The notes under the pieces are model-generated. The model saw only the letters and a program-made list of their open reading frames with translations, was not told where the DNA came from and made no database searches. The position numbers and the translations under genes were made by a program. A stretch of DNA of 21,883 nt from a virus: the IMG/VR virus record IMGVR_UViG_3300030105_002979, positions 1 through 21,883 of that record; one strand, 5' to 3'. Shown piece after piece: positions 7,831-17,727 of the stretch (within the stretch, counting starts at the first letter, position 1; every line of letters starts with the position of its first letter).

Positions 7831-9174
7831 ATGGGACTACTAAACCAAACGCAACAAACGTACTACCAAAGCAATGACCATGGTAATTATCAATTTGTTT
7901 CTTTAACAGATATAATTAATCAATTTATGGTGGTTTATGTTGGGGAGGATAAAATAATTCCAAAAGTTAAAAGATTAGACGTGGCTTTCCACGCTCAAAG
8001 AGCGTTGGCTGAATTATCATTTGATACATTCAAATCTTGTAAGGCACAAGAAATCACCGTACCTCCATCACTTCAAATGACACTTCCACAAGACTATGTT
8101 AACTACACTAAAATTAGTTGGGTGGATTCTGCTGGTATAAAACATTTACTGTATCCAACTAGTAAAACTTCAAATCCAGGTAGCAATCCATTACAAGATG
8201 CTGATGGAGATTTTATACTTCAAGCTGTAGGAGATTTAGACGATGGTTCTGAAGATGTAGTTTTAACAGCTGAACACAAGGATATTATTGTTGGTATGAT
8301 TGTTACGGGTCCATATATTCCGGCTAATACTTTTGTTGGTGCTACTACAAACTTGAATGGCATTACAACCATAACGCTACATGATAGTGGTGGAATTGCT
8401 GTGTTGCCTACGCAGGGTAACACCGGGACAACACTAACCTTTACAAAGGTTGATGGTTCTTTAATATTACCACAAAAATCTTCCCATATAGTAGAAAGTT
8501 TAACTTGGAATCTTTTTGATTATAAAATAACAGGTACTGCTGCTGCTGAGCTGACAGATATTAAAGTTGGTATGATAGTATCTCACGATTATTTCCCTAT
8601 AGGAACCGTTGTGACAAATGTTTCTGGCACTACGATAGTAGTGGATCAACTACCATCTTTAGGGTGCTTCTTGAATATCTGTAATGATGGAGAAATCACT
8701 TTTATATCTCCAGATTTAATAGATTCAGATACTTGGTCTAACTACAAATCCGGAACGCCATCTGAAAACCAAGATGATTACCAAGATGATACTTATTGGC
8801 CAATGGACGGATCAAGATATGGATTAGATCCTCAACACGCTCAAGCTAATGGTTCGTTTTATATAGATTGTGTTTCTGGAAAAATACACTTTAGTTCTAA
8901 TATTAGCGGAAAAACTGTAATCTTAGATTACATAAGCGATAGTCTTGGTACGGATGGAGAAATGCAAGTGCATAAATTCGCTGAAGAAGCTATGTACAAG
9001 TGGATGTCGCATGCTATATTATCTGGTAAAGCTAACATCCCAGAATATCAAATCAATAGATTTAAAAAAGAAAGGTTTGCAGCTATAAGAACTGCAAAAT
9101 TAAGATTATCAAACATTAAGTTAGAAGAAATCACTCAAATTTTAAGAGGTAAATCAAAACAAATAAAACACTAG
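7831..9174 (+). CDS. Tail adaptor/tubular-type structural protein with beta insert
   Basis: This 447-residue protein has conserved-looking ends and a variable middle. Residues about 14-115 include YQFVSLTDIINQFMVVYVG, AFHAQRALAELSFDTFKSC and LPQDYVNYTKISWVDSAG. They form a helical, then strand-rich unit seen in connector proteins of marine phages. The C-terminal 70 residues are helical, with KKERFAAIRTAKLRLS and a basic RGKSKQIKH end. Between them lie two Val/Thr/Gly-rich beta repeats (about 141-206 and 231-278) containing the IVGMIVTG and KVGMIVSH cores. These recur in other proteins of the window. Its position before the giant nozzle-like gene suggests the adaptor layer of a short tail (T7 gp11 / P22 gp4 position). 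That role is inferred. Confidence 0.6.
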   Translation: MGLLNQTQQTYYQSNDHGNYQFVSLTDIINQFMVVYVGEDKIIPKVKRLDVAFHAQRALAELSFDTFKSCKAQEITVPPSLQMTLPQDYVNYTKISWVDSAGIKHLLYPTSKTSNPGSNPLQDADGDFILQAVGDLDDGSEDVVLTAEHKDIIVGMIVTGPYIPANTFVGATTNLNGITTITLHDSGGIAVLPTQGNTGTTLTFTKVDGSLILPQKSSHIVESLTWNLFDYKITGTAAAELTDIKVGMIVSHDYFPIGTVVTNVSGTTIVVDQLPSLGCFLNICNDGEITFISPDLIDSDTWSNYKSGTPSENQDDYQDDTYWPMDGSRYGLDPQHAQANGSFYIDCVSGKIHFSSNISGKTVILDYISDSLGTDGEMQVHKFAEEAMYKWMSHAILSGKANIPEYQINRFKKERFAAIRTAKLRLSNIKLEEITQILRGKSKQIKH

Positions 9175-9177
9175 TAC

Positions 9178-12100
9178 ATGCCAGAGATTAAGAAGCAGTT
9201 TACCGGTGGTAAAATGAACAAGGATGTGGACGAAAGACTTGTTCCCAACGGGGAGTATAGAGATGCTATGAATATACAGGTTTCAACATCAGAAGGATCT
9301 GAAGTTGGTACTATACAAAATATACTTGGTAATCACAGTATTGATGGACAAACATTTATACCTTACAGCGCTACTTGCATTGGTAGTATTGCTGATGAAA
9401 AGAACGATGCTTTTTACTGGTTTACGACAACAGCTGAAGAAAGTGCAGTTGATGCTCTCGCCAGCTTTACCTCGGCCCAACAACAACCAATCCTAGGAGT
9501 TTCCCACATAATACAGCATAAAAACAATATCATAACACCAGTGTTTACTGATGTGTCTTATGCCATATACAGCATGTTTAATAGTTTGGGCCATCCCACT
9601 TACGATTTAGCAGGCCAAACGATTACAATAATTACACCAACAGTTCCTATAATTGTTGGTATGAGTCTCACTATCCAGGACTACGTTGGTCTTACCACGT
9701 CTATGCCAAACGTAGTGACGGGTGTACTTGAAGGCACTATGCTTGGTAGTGTTATTACATTTCAAGATCCACTAACTTTCTTGGACGATTTAATGCAGCC
9801 CTTTAGCATGCCATCTATGCTTGGCACTATTTTGTATTTTAATTCTAGTAGTACTTTTGGGAATACTGCGGGCGAAGTTCTTGGTTTTACAAAAAGCAAC
9901 TTAATTACAGGTATAAACATTATTGATGATTTATTACTTTGGACAGATGGATCAACAGAACCTAAAAAAATAAACATAACGCGTAGTATTGAAGGTACAG
10001 CTTCAACAGGCGATAAAAACACTCTACTGATAAATCATGATCAAGGTATATTTGATTCTAACGATATACTTGCACGGGAAAAACATATAACTGTTATTAA
10101 ACAGTCTCCAAAAAATGCTTTAATAGTTGAAAAACAAACTGTACCAGATTATGGGTATGTAGCTTTGCCTTCCTCTATGAATTTTTTAAAGGATGTGAAC
10201 GATCCTGCTTTGGGTAATCTTTCCGTTGGCGAATTAGTTGATAACCAAGCTATGGATGGGCTTTTTTTGGAACTAGACCCTACTGTGGCCAATCCAATGC
10301 TGGGGGACATATTACTTTTTAACCCGGTTATCGGTAATAATACACCCCCTGAAGAATACCAAGTAAAAGTGAAATTAACTCAGTCGTTAAATAACGGTAA
10401 TAATACGTTGTATAATTCATTTCTCACATTCGTAAATAGCTTTTTAGGTCCTCTTTTTAATTTCTACACTGCAGATAGTTTTCAAATCTGGAGAGCCGAG
10501 ATAGTTACTATTAGTTATGATACGCTGACCGTTTCTCAAGACTGGAATTGGGCGGTTCAACCCCCAGAACAAAAAACCTTTAAAAATAAGTTTCCTAGAT
10601 TTTCTTATAGATGGCGGTATCAAGACGGTGAATATTCTACCTTTGCGCCGTTTACCAATGTTGTTTTTGAACCAAAAAATGAGTTTAAATACGATGTTAA
10701 GGAAGCTTATAATTTAGCTATGGAAAACGTCATAACACAAGTAAAGCTCTCTGGTTATAATCAAAACTTACCCGAAGACGTTGTAAGTATAGACATACTA
10801 TATAAAGAATCAAACTCACCCGTAATATATGTAGTAGATACTATAAATGATGTGAATCCACTTTCAATAGTTAATAGTTTTGAAGTTACGCCTAATCAAT
10901 TAAAAGCAGCCTTACCAAGCAATCAGCTTCTTAGGGCTTGGGATAACGTTCCAAGAACAGCTTTAGCTCAAGAAGTTAGTGGTAGCAGGGTTATATATGG
11001 TAATTACTTGCAAAACTACAACCTTGAAGAAGAAATAGTGATAAAGGCTAACACTGTAGACAGAAGTATTTGTGATGTTAATTACGAGAAAAAATCTTTA
11101 AAGTCAATTAGAAACTATGCTTTAGGGGTTTCTTTTTTAGATAAATATGGTAGACAGTCCCCTGTATTTACCGACAAAGAAGGCAGCATAGACATACCAA
11201 TAATAGAAGCGCAAAAGCAGAATCAACTAACAGCTAGAGTATCAAAGGGTACGCCTGGTTGGGCAACTCACCAAAAGTTTTTTATAAAAGATATTTCTAA
11301 TGAGTATTATAACTTAGCCATGGATAGGTTTTATGATGCAAGGGATGGTAATATCTGGTTGAGCTTTCCGTCTTCTGAAAGAAACAAAATTGATGACGAG
11401 ACGTTTTTAATATTAAAAAAAGGTGTTGAAGGAGATGTTCCTGTTGTTGAGTCAAATAAGTACAAGATTTTAGCTATAGAAAACGAAGCACCTCCTTTTA
11501 TAAAAAGGCGAGTTATTCCCATATCACTGGCTAGGGAGACTGACATAGATCCATTTGGAAATGGTACACCCAGTGTATTCGTGGATTCCACTGGCTATCC
11601 AACGGTTGGTAGTCAGAAAATCCTAATAGACAAACTTTACTGGGATGCTGTAGCATCACCTTTAGTTGACGCAAGCAGTGTAGCTTTATTTGAAGAAATT
11701 GAATTGAAATTTTCGATTGCAGTGGGTGCAAGTGGAGCTAGTCAGTCCTCTAAACCTTACAAAGTGAGTGCTATGAGTGTTGATGTCGCTTCAGGTGATT
11801 ATGTTTTTATGTTACAAGATAGTATATCAGATGATGATTCATGGCTTTCGAATTCTACTAACACACAACCTGAAGATACTATTGCTGTAGAGATAAGTCG
11901 CGTGGTCGTCAAAGATAGTCCAGAGTTTCAAGGTAGGTTTTTTGTTAAAGTAGCTAAAGATCCAATTGTAAACCAAAACATAATTGGTCAAGCAATAAAT
12001 AGCTTAGATACAGAAGAAAGAACTATATCAACTTTACCGTTTCATTATCTAGCAGATCAGGATGGTTCGTCAGGCCACGACACAACTTCTACTAAACACC

Positions 12101-15100
12101 AAGAATCTTCGACTGACACGTTTGGGAATTGGAATGCGGTTCTTTCTCCGTCAGCAACAAGTTCAACGCCTGAGGGCTTTTGGTTTATTGACGCGGCTTA
12201 TTACCATGGTACGTATGATCCGGTCATGTACGGCACATGTGTAGGTGCTTTTACCCCTTCGTATTGGCAAGCTATCAACATCCCAGCTGCAGCTCCTCCT
12301 TCAAATGATCCGGCAATGTATGGTGCTGCTATAACAACATCTGGCTTTAATAAAGGCATAGAGCCCGACGGTAATGGTGGAGCGTATATTTACTTAAGTT
12401 ACAGTAATTTACAAAACGCAGAAAGTAGTGGGTCTCTCCACACTTCTAGTGCGGACACCGACGCTATTTGGGAATGTGGAAATGCCGTAAGTAATTTAGC
12501 TCCAGGACCTCAGGAAGAGGCATTATATGAACACGGAATACAAGAATTAGGCCCTTGGGATTGTGGAAACACACAGCATTGGACACTTGGACAGCCGACC
12601 ATAAACTCTAACCACGCGACTGTAAAACAACAAAATCAGTTTTTTCAAGACTCTCGACTCATGTTTGCTGGGGGAGATGAGATCTATACTATCATTAGCC
12701 CGTATGAAAAAATTTACCATGTTAATTACACTGGTTTCCAGGAATCCGATGATTTGTATACAATAGCACATGAAGACCAACTGTTCAATGGATTTACGAC
12801 TATAACTTACTGGGAGGCTTTTTTTGACGAGATGTACTTTTTTGGAAGTCCTAATAATAGAAGGATAACATATAAAATACACCTTGACAAAGACCCTACT
12901 GATGCGCAGTATGGATTTAACCCAGTGGATCCAGCTACTGGAGCCACCGCAACTGAACTTGGTTATATATTCTTTATAGAAGAAGATTACGTGAATGTAG
13001 AAGATCAAGTTGTTAGTGAATTTCCAGCTATATGGGAAACAGAACCCAAGAAAGATGTTGATTTGGATATATACCGTGAAATAGATAGTACTTATCCTCT
13101 TGAAATAAATAATGATACAAATTATACTTTTGCACCTAAGGGTAGCACCATATCACTTAGTAAGTTTGGTAATCCCCTTCCGCCTTCAAACTTTATAAAC
13201 CCGTTTAACGCGGTTGTTCAAGCGTGGGTAGGGAATAAAGTTATACTTTCCAACCCTATTCAATTAGATGAATATTATTATAGCGACACGGCTAACATGC
13301 TAATAACGTTTCACAGGCCTGACGGTAGTTGTGTTAGTTCTACAATAGATGGCTGGGACGACGATGATTTAAGCGCGGTTGTTGGTTATCCTACTTGGCC
13401 AAGTGGCGAATTTTTGCCTACAAATATTGTTATTAATAAAAACGTTTCTAAGCAAACCGTTTCTTTATCTTGGTTTAATTGTTATTCTTTTGGAAACGGC
13501 GTAGAGTCACAAAGGATTAGAGATGATTATAATCAAATAACTATAGACAAAGGAGTCAAAGCCTCTTCGACGCTAAACGAACTGTATAAAGAAGAGCATA
13601 GAAAATACGGTTTAATATACTCTGGATTGTACAATTCAACTACTGGCGTAAATAATTTGAATCAGTTTATTGCGGCTGAGAAAATCACTAAAGATATAAA
13701 TCCTACTTACGGTAGTATACAAAAACTATACTCAAGATCTTCCGCGGATGGTGATTTAATAGCTTTGTGTGAAGATAGGATTTTAAAAATATTAGCAAAT
13801 AAAGACGCGGTGTTTAATGCTGATGGAAATCCACAATTAATAGCTACGGAAAATGTTCTAGGCCAAGCTATGCCTTACTCTGGGGAGTATGGTATATCTA
13901 AAAATCCAGAATCATTTGCATCGGAAAACTACAGGGTTTATTTTACGGATAAAGTTAGGGGAACGGTTATGAGGTTGTCTAAAGACGGATTGACGCCAAT
14001 ATCAAGTCACGGAATGAAAGACTGGTTTAGAGATAATTTAAAATTATCAACTAAACTAATAGGAAGTCATGATGATAGAAATAACGAATATAATATAAAC
14101 CTTAATTCCACTGTTTTAATGCCAACACTAGGCCAAACAGTTTCTTTTAGAGAAGATGTAAGGGGTTGGGTTAGTTTTAAATCTTTTATTCCAGAAAATG
14201 GTGTTAGCTGTGCGAATGATTATTATACGTTTCAGTATGGCAAGGCTTTTATGCATAACTCATCCACGCAGTTAAGAAACACTTTTTATAATGCGGGTGT
14301 TGATTCTAGCTTTACAGTTATTTTAAATGATGTTCCAGGAAGTATTAAATCTTTTGATACCATCAACTATGAGGGAAGTCAAGCTAGAATAACTGAGTTC
14401 ACGGGCGCCATCTTTAATAATGCTGTTGTTAATGACGGGCAGTACCACAACCTAAGCTCTGTACCGGGATGGTACGTTGATAACGTTAAAACAGATCAAG
14501 AAATTGGGGGTATTAATGAGTTTATAGAAAAAGAAGGAAAGTGGTTTAGCTATATGAAGGGTGTTGAAATAGCGCATTACGAAGGTGAACTCAACGGCCT
14601 CCCAGCGCAAAGGCCAACAATAAATCCTGATGGCAGTTCTACATTTGATCAGGCTAGCTTTGCAGTACAGGGGCTAGGTGTATTAGGTGGGACTCCGATC
14701 ATTAATTTAACAGGGGATTGTACAGATCCAACAGCTAGTAATTATAATCCAAATGCTGATTGGGATGATGGAAGTTGTATTCCATTTGTGTACGGATGTA
14801 TGGCGCTTTCTGCTTTTAATACTAGCGAACCACTGGCAAATACAGAGGATGGAAGTTGCAATTGGTATGGGTGTATTGATCCTGGTGGTGATATGTTACC
14901 TTCATCTGTTACTGCTTTTGGGGCAGAAGCGTTAAATTATGAGAATCAATATCCAGGAGCTATTCTAGATGACGGAAGTTGTATTCTTATTGTTTATGGT
15001 TGTTTAGATCCTTTGAATTCTAATTATAATCCTGATGCAAATATGAATGCGGAAGGAGGTAGCGCTGAAGCTTGTATTCCTATTGTATGGGGTTGTTTGG

Positions 15101-17331
15101 AGGAGGAAGGTGTTAATTATTACGCAGGAGCTGCATATGATAATGGTCTGTGTTCGATGCCTGGGTGTGTTCTTTATCCTAACGCCAGTAACTATCAATA
15201 TAGTACTGTAACTGGTGCACTATTCTCTAGCAGCGCTCTCAACTATGTTGTTTTTGACCCATTGGACCCTACTGCTGGAGTTTATGATGATGGATCTTGT
15301 ATAATACCGGGATGTACTGATTTCGGTGGTTTAACTGAGACAGAATGGATTGCACTGGGTTATCCAACGGCTAATACCACACAAGTGTACACGGGTAATC
15401 CAGCGGGAAATTACAGCTCTAACGCCACTACTGACAATGGCTCTTGCTTATACTGTTCTGATACTACTGCTAATAATGATGATGCTAGTGGTGGCTCGTC
15501 TAACATGACTGAGGGTTGTCAGTACTGTATGCTTGAAGGCTGGGCTCAATATTCTATTTCGGGAAATATTACTACTGGTGAACTTACCATAGTTGTTACG
15601 GCGGAAAATGGTTTAGGTAATATACCTCAGCCAGCCCTTGTCGATAGTATAGCGTTTACAATTACTGATTACACTACTTATCCAGCTGGATTTCCGCTTT
15701 TACTAGGCTTTGATCAACAAGACGTGGAGTATGACCCTACAACATTCACTTGGACTGTAGTGATACCTTCACTTGATCTTTATAACCCTATTAATATTAA
15801 TGTGATTGGAGAGTGTAGTAATACTGATAGTCAAACATTAAGTTTTACAACTACAGCTTTTGGAGTTCCAACACCTGGTTGTACTGAGTTGTATGCCTGT
15901 AATTTTAATATTAGTGCAACTTCTGATGATGGAACATGTGAATACTATTCGTGTAGTGGTTGTACAGATCCTTTGGCGATTTCTTCATCTTACAATAAAC
16001 AAAACACGGGCCCAAACGCAGGGCTGCCGTGTGTGGGTGCAACAGGATGTACTACAGCATGTGGTAATGGAATAATTGCTGGGGCCGGTGTTCCACCTGA
16101 TGGTTGTTGTGATTATGATATAATGGGTTGTATGGATGTTAATTATGATAATTATAATCCGCTAGCTACAGTTAGTGATGGTTCATGTATTATGTATGTT
16201 TATGGCTGTACTAACCAAGCATATACCCAATATGATCCATTAGCAAATGTTGATGATGGTAGTTGCGCTACACTTATTGACTACGGTTGTATTGATGATA
16301 GAGCGTGTAATTACCTATACAATCAAAATGGCATTCATATACCAACAATGGATCATGATTGTACTATGACTCAAAACGGTACAGTACACACCTGTTGCGC
16401 GTATGGATTTGATGATGTCTATGTTGGAGGAACAGCCGGCCAGTCGGGCTCAATACCATACGAATCTACTGGAGCTACATTGGCTAGTGATTTAGAACTA
16501 GAAAGAACCAAACACTATATAGATGGAAATTCTTTCCCTCCCGATATTAATATTGGCTTAAGTTTTGACCATTCACTTGGAAATTCTCTAATTGATCAAT
16601 TTTGGGCAAATATGTGGGAGAGAAACGACGATGACACCGGTTGGGATTGGATAGCGCAATATGTTAGAGTAAACGCAGGATCATATCTTACTAATAGTGG
16701 TGGGACATGGAATGACGCTCCTTTTAAAGAAGGAAGTAACACCTTTCAGTGGACAAACACCGCGGCAGATGATACGGACACAGATAACTATGACCACAAG
16801 CCCTATAACGCTATCGGTGGCATAAGAAAATACTTGGTAAGAATGGGTCAGAAGGTTAACGGTATTTCGTATGGGTATACTGTACTCCCTACCTATGGTA
16901 GTACTAACATACCGGGTTGTGGAGTCTCACTAGTATTTAATTTTGAACCGACTGGCTGCATGACACCTGATATATTTGGTGGGGCGCACGCGAATCCAAT
17001 ACTAGGTTGTTTAGATTTTGATGCGTGTAACAATGACTGTGCAGTAGATGCTAATGGAAATGCAACAGCACCCAGCACTGGTACAAATTGTGGAGATCAA
17101 GTTACTTGCCATGATCAAAACCTATGTACAATGCCACCTGATACCGCAACTTGTGTTACAACTACGACTAATCAGGGACAAACACACACTTGCGTGGCTG
17201 ATGCTTGCTTTATAGTTTCACCAGGACCTTATGTGGGGACTTTAATCTCCTCAGCTGTTTCTATATGTCAAAACACCGCTTTAGATCCATCAGATGGTTA
17301 TGCAAATAAATGCAATCTTGCTACCCAATAA
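9178..17331 (+). CDS. Giant tail nozzle-like protein with Cys-rich repeat C-terminus
   Basis: The 2717-residue product is the largest in the window. It opens with KQFTGGKMNKDVDERLVPNG and then EYRDAMNIQVSTSEGSEVGT, a start I associate with large tail proteins of marine phages whose beta-propeller part corresponds in role to P22 gp10 or T7 gp12. Similar elements recur: DGSTEPKKINITRS near 252, a YRWRYQDGEYSTFAPF block near 475, and LDKYGRQSPVF near 654. A block at about 1475-1630 (YGLIYSGLYNSTTGVNNLNQ onward) closes this part. Residues about 955-1160 look like an inserted, Gly/Ser/Trp-rich domain. From 1846 the character changes to tandem Cys/Asp repeats (10 recognisable units to 2363) with inserted beta domains, then further Cys-rich segments to the end. 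A fusion of tail nozzle and surface-exposed, possibly receptor-binding region is inferred. The start at 9178 is 3 bases after the upstream stop. Confidence 0.65.
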   Translation: MPEIKKQFTGGKMNKDVDERLVPNGEYRDAMNIQVSTSEGSEVGTIQNILGNHSIDGQTFIPYSATCIGSIADEKNDAFYWFTTTAEESAVDALASFTSAQQQPILGVSHIIQHKNNIITPVFTDVSYAIYSMFNSLGHPTYDLAGQTITIITPTVPIIVGMSLTIQDYVGLTTSMPNVVTGVLEGTMLGSVITFQDPLTFLDDLMQPFSMPSMLGTILYFNSSSTFGNTAGEVLGFTKSNLITGINIIDDLLLWTDGSTEPKKINITRSIEGTASTGDKNTLLINHDQGIFDSNDILAREKHITVIKQSPKNALIVEKQTVPDYGYVALPSSMNFLKDVNDPALGNLSVGELVDNQAMDGLFLELDPTVANPMLGDILLFNPVIGNNTPPEEYQVKVKLTQSLNNGNNTLYNSFLTFVNSFLGPLFNFYTADSFQIWRAEIVTISYDTLTVSQDWNWAVQPPEQKTFKNKFPRFSYRWRYQDGEYSTFAPFTNVVFEPKNEFKYDVKEAYNLAMENVITQVKLSGYNQNLPEDVVSIDILYKESNSPVIYVVDTINDVNPLSIVNSFEVTPNQLKAALPSNQLLRAWDNVPRTALAQEVSGSRVIYGNYLQNYNLEEEIVIKANTVDRSICDVNYEKKSLKSIRNYALGVSFLDKYGRQSPVFTDKEGSIDIPIIEAQKQNQLTARVSKGTPGWATHQKFFIKDISNEYYNLAMDRFYDARDGNIWLSFPSSERNKIDDETFLILKKGVEGDVPVVESNKYKILAIENEAPPFIKRRVIPISLARETDIDPFGNGTPSVFVDSTGYPTVGSQKILIDKLYWDAVASPLVDASSVALFEEIELKFSIAVGASGASQSSKPYKVSAMSVDVASGDYVFMLQDSISDDDSWLSNSTNTQPEDTIAVEISRVVVKDSPEFQGRFFVKVAKDPIVNQNIIGQAINSLDTEERTISTLPFHYLADQDGSSGHDTTSTKHQESSTDTFGNWNAVLSPSATSSTPEGFWFIDAAYYHGTYDPVMYGTCVGAFTPSYWQAINIPAAAPPSNDPAMYGAAITTSGFNKGIEPDGNGGAYIYLSYSNLQNAESSGSLHTSSADTDAIWECGNAVSNLAPGPQEEALYEHGIQELGPWDCGNTQHWTLGQPTINSNHATVKQQNQFFQDSRLMFAGGDEIYTIISPYEKIYHVNYTGFQESDDLYTIAHEDQLFNGFTTITYWEAFFDEMYFFGSPNNRRITYKIHLDKDPTDAQYGFNPVDPATGATATELGYIFFIEEDYVNVEDQVVSEFPAIWETEPKKDVDLDIYREIDSTYPLEINNDTNYTFAPKGSTISLSKFGNPLPPSNFINPFNAVVQAWVGNKVILSNPIQLDEYYYSDTANMLITFHRPDGSCVSSTIDGWDDDDLSAVVGYPTWPSGEFLPTNIVINKNVSKQTVSLSWFNCYSFGNGVESQRIRDDYNQITIDKGVKASSTLNELYKEEHRKYGLIYSGLYNSTTGVNNLNQFIAAEKITKDINPTYGSIQKLYSRSSADGDLIALCEDRILKILANKDAVFNADGNPQLIATENVLGQAMPYSGEYGISKNPESFASENYRVYFTDKVRGTVMRLSKDGLTPISSHGMKDWFRDNLKLSTKLIGSHDDRNNEYNINLNSTVLMPTLGQTVSFREDVRGWVSFKSFIPENGVSCANDYYTFQYGKAFMHNSSTQLRNTFYNAGVDSSFTVILNDVPGSIKSFDTINYEGSQARITEFTGAIFNNAVVNDGQYHNLSSVPGWYVDNVKTDQEIGGINEFIEKEGKWFSYMKGVEIAHYEGELNGLPAQRPTINPDGSSTFDQASFAVQGLGVLGGTPIINLTGDCTDPTASNYNPNADWDDGSCIPFVYGCMALSAFNTSEPLANTEDGSCNWYGCIDPGGDMLPSSVTAFGAEALNYENQYPGAILDDGSCILIVYGCLDPLNSNYNPDANMNAEGGSAEACIPIVWGCLEEEGVNYYAGAAYDNGLCSMPGCVLYPNASNYQYSTVTGALFSSSALNYVVFDPLDPTAGVYDDGSCIIPGCTDFGGLTETEWIALGYPTANTTQVYTGNPAGNYSSNATTDNGSCLYCSDTTANNDDASGGSSNMTEGCQYCMLEGWAQYSISGNITTGELTIVVTAENGLGNIPQPALVDSIAFTITDYTTYPAGFPLLLGFDQQDVEYDPTTFTWTVVIPSLDLYNPININVIGECSNTDSQTLSFTTTAFGVPTPGCTELYACNFNISATSDDGTCEYYSCSGCTDPLAISSSYNKQNTGPNAGLPCVGATGCTTACGNGIIAGAGVPPDGCCDYDIMGCMDVNYDNYNPLATVSDGSCIMYVYGCTNQAYTQYDPLANVDDGSCATLIDYGCIDDRACNYLYNQNGIHIPTMDHDCTMTQNGTVHTCCAYGFDDVYVGGTAGQSGSIPYESTGATLASDLELERTKHYIDGNSFPPDINIGLSFDHSLGNSLIDQFWANMWERNDDDTGWDWIAQYVRVNAGSYLTNSGGTWNDAPFKEGSNTFQWTNTAADDTDTDNYDHKPYNAIGGIRKYLVRMGQKVNGISYGYTVLPTYGSTNIPGCGVSLVFNFEPTGCMTPDIFGGAHANPILGCLDFDACNNDCAVDANGNATAPSTGTNCGDQVTCHDQNLCTMPPDTATCVTTTTNQGQTHTCVADACFIVSPGPYVGTLISSAVSICQNTALDPSDGYANKCNLATQ
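14713..16266 (+). repeat. Tandem coding repeats ending in DDGSC
   Basis: Ten units share the pattern GC-x-D/P-(x)-NYNP-x-A-x-x-DDGSC; the first reads GDCTDPTASNYNPNADWDDG, then SC. Each ends in a Gly-x-Cys-type pentapeptide. The unit-final Cys codons are at about 14776, 14857, 14980, 15073, 15151, 15298, 15445, 15937, 16186 and 16264. Units vary from about 22 to 50 residues because of insertions. A larger insert between units 7 and 8 (about 15530-15875) looks like an Ig/Fn3-type beta domain. The Asp/Asn spacing recalls calcium-binding loops, and the paired Cys suggest disulfides. Similar repeats are known in secreted proteins of flavobacteria. Degenerate units continue to about 17310. Confidence 0.85.
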
Positions 17332-17358
17332 ACCAATAATCTATATTAAAAAACAATT

Positions 17359-17715
17359 ATGGCTATAATACAAATATTAATTAGTTTCCCTGCTCTCAAT
17401 GTCTCTGTTCAAGTTGGAGATATAGTATACTGTACAGTTCAAGGTACAGCAGGGGGTTTTGACGCTTCAACGCTTTCTCAAACCAGAAGGATTGGGCCTA
17501 TTACGGCTATAAACGGTAATACTCTAGCTGTTAATTTTGATAGCCAATTAACGCATGGCCCTGGTCAAGGTGATTTTATTTCATTTGCTAAAGACAAAAC
17601 GGTTAATACTTCTAGTCTACTGGGTTACTATGCTAAGGTGAAGTTTGTTAACAGTTCTAAACACGAAGTTGAATTATTTTCGGTTGGATCAGAAATACAA
17701 GAAAGTAGTAAATAA
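17359..17715 (+). CDS. Small conserved virion-module protein
   Basis: The product has 118 residues and is mostly beta: a hydrophobic N-terminal strand (IIQILISFPALNVSV), then VGDIVYCTVQG and further strands to residue 75. The end (SSLLGYYAKVKFVNSS, then VELFSVGSEIQESSK) looks conserved. I associate such an ending with small uncharacterised proteins next to large tail genes of marine phages. There is no signal peptide with a convincing cleavage site and no catalytic motif. It lies between the giant tail gene and a second large structural gene, 12 bases upstream of the latter, so it is probably an accessory tail or decoration protein. The leader ATTAAAAAACAATT before ATGG matches the A-rich start context of the capsid gene. 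Confidence 0.6.
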   Translation: MAIIQILISFPALNVSVQVGDIVYCTVQGTAGGFDASTLSQTRRIGPITAINGNTLAVNFDSQLTHGPGQGDFISFAKDKTVNTSSLLGYYAKVKFVNSSKHEVELFSVGSEIQESSK

Positions 17716-17727
17716 ATAGAATAATAA

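Noticed and set aside
12547-13008. 153-codon open frame on the - strand
   Set aside because: It lies wholly inside the giant tail gene, has no leader like the real genes, and its product is low-complexity and unlike any family I know.
14713-16266. CRISPR-like array
   Set aside because: The periodicity is in the protein, the spacing is irregular, and the DNA copies differ at third codon positions; it is a coding repeat.
14713-17331. Diversity-generating retroelement target
   Set aside because: No reverse transcriptase, template repeat or adenine-biased copy is visible in the window.
9178-17331. Tape-measure protein
   Set aside because: The long protein is beta-rich with propeller-like and Cys-repeat parts, not a long helical coil, and no tail-tube or chaperone genes are near it.
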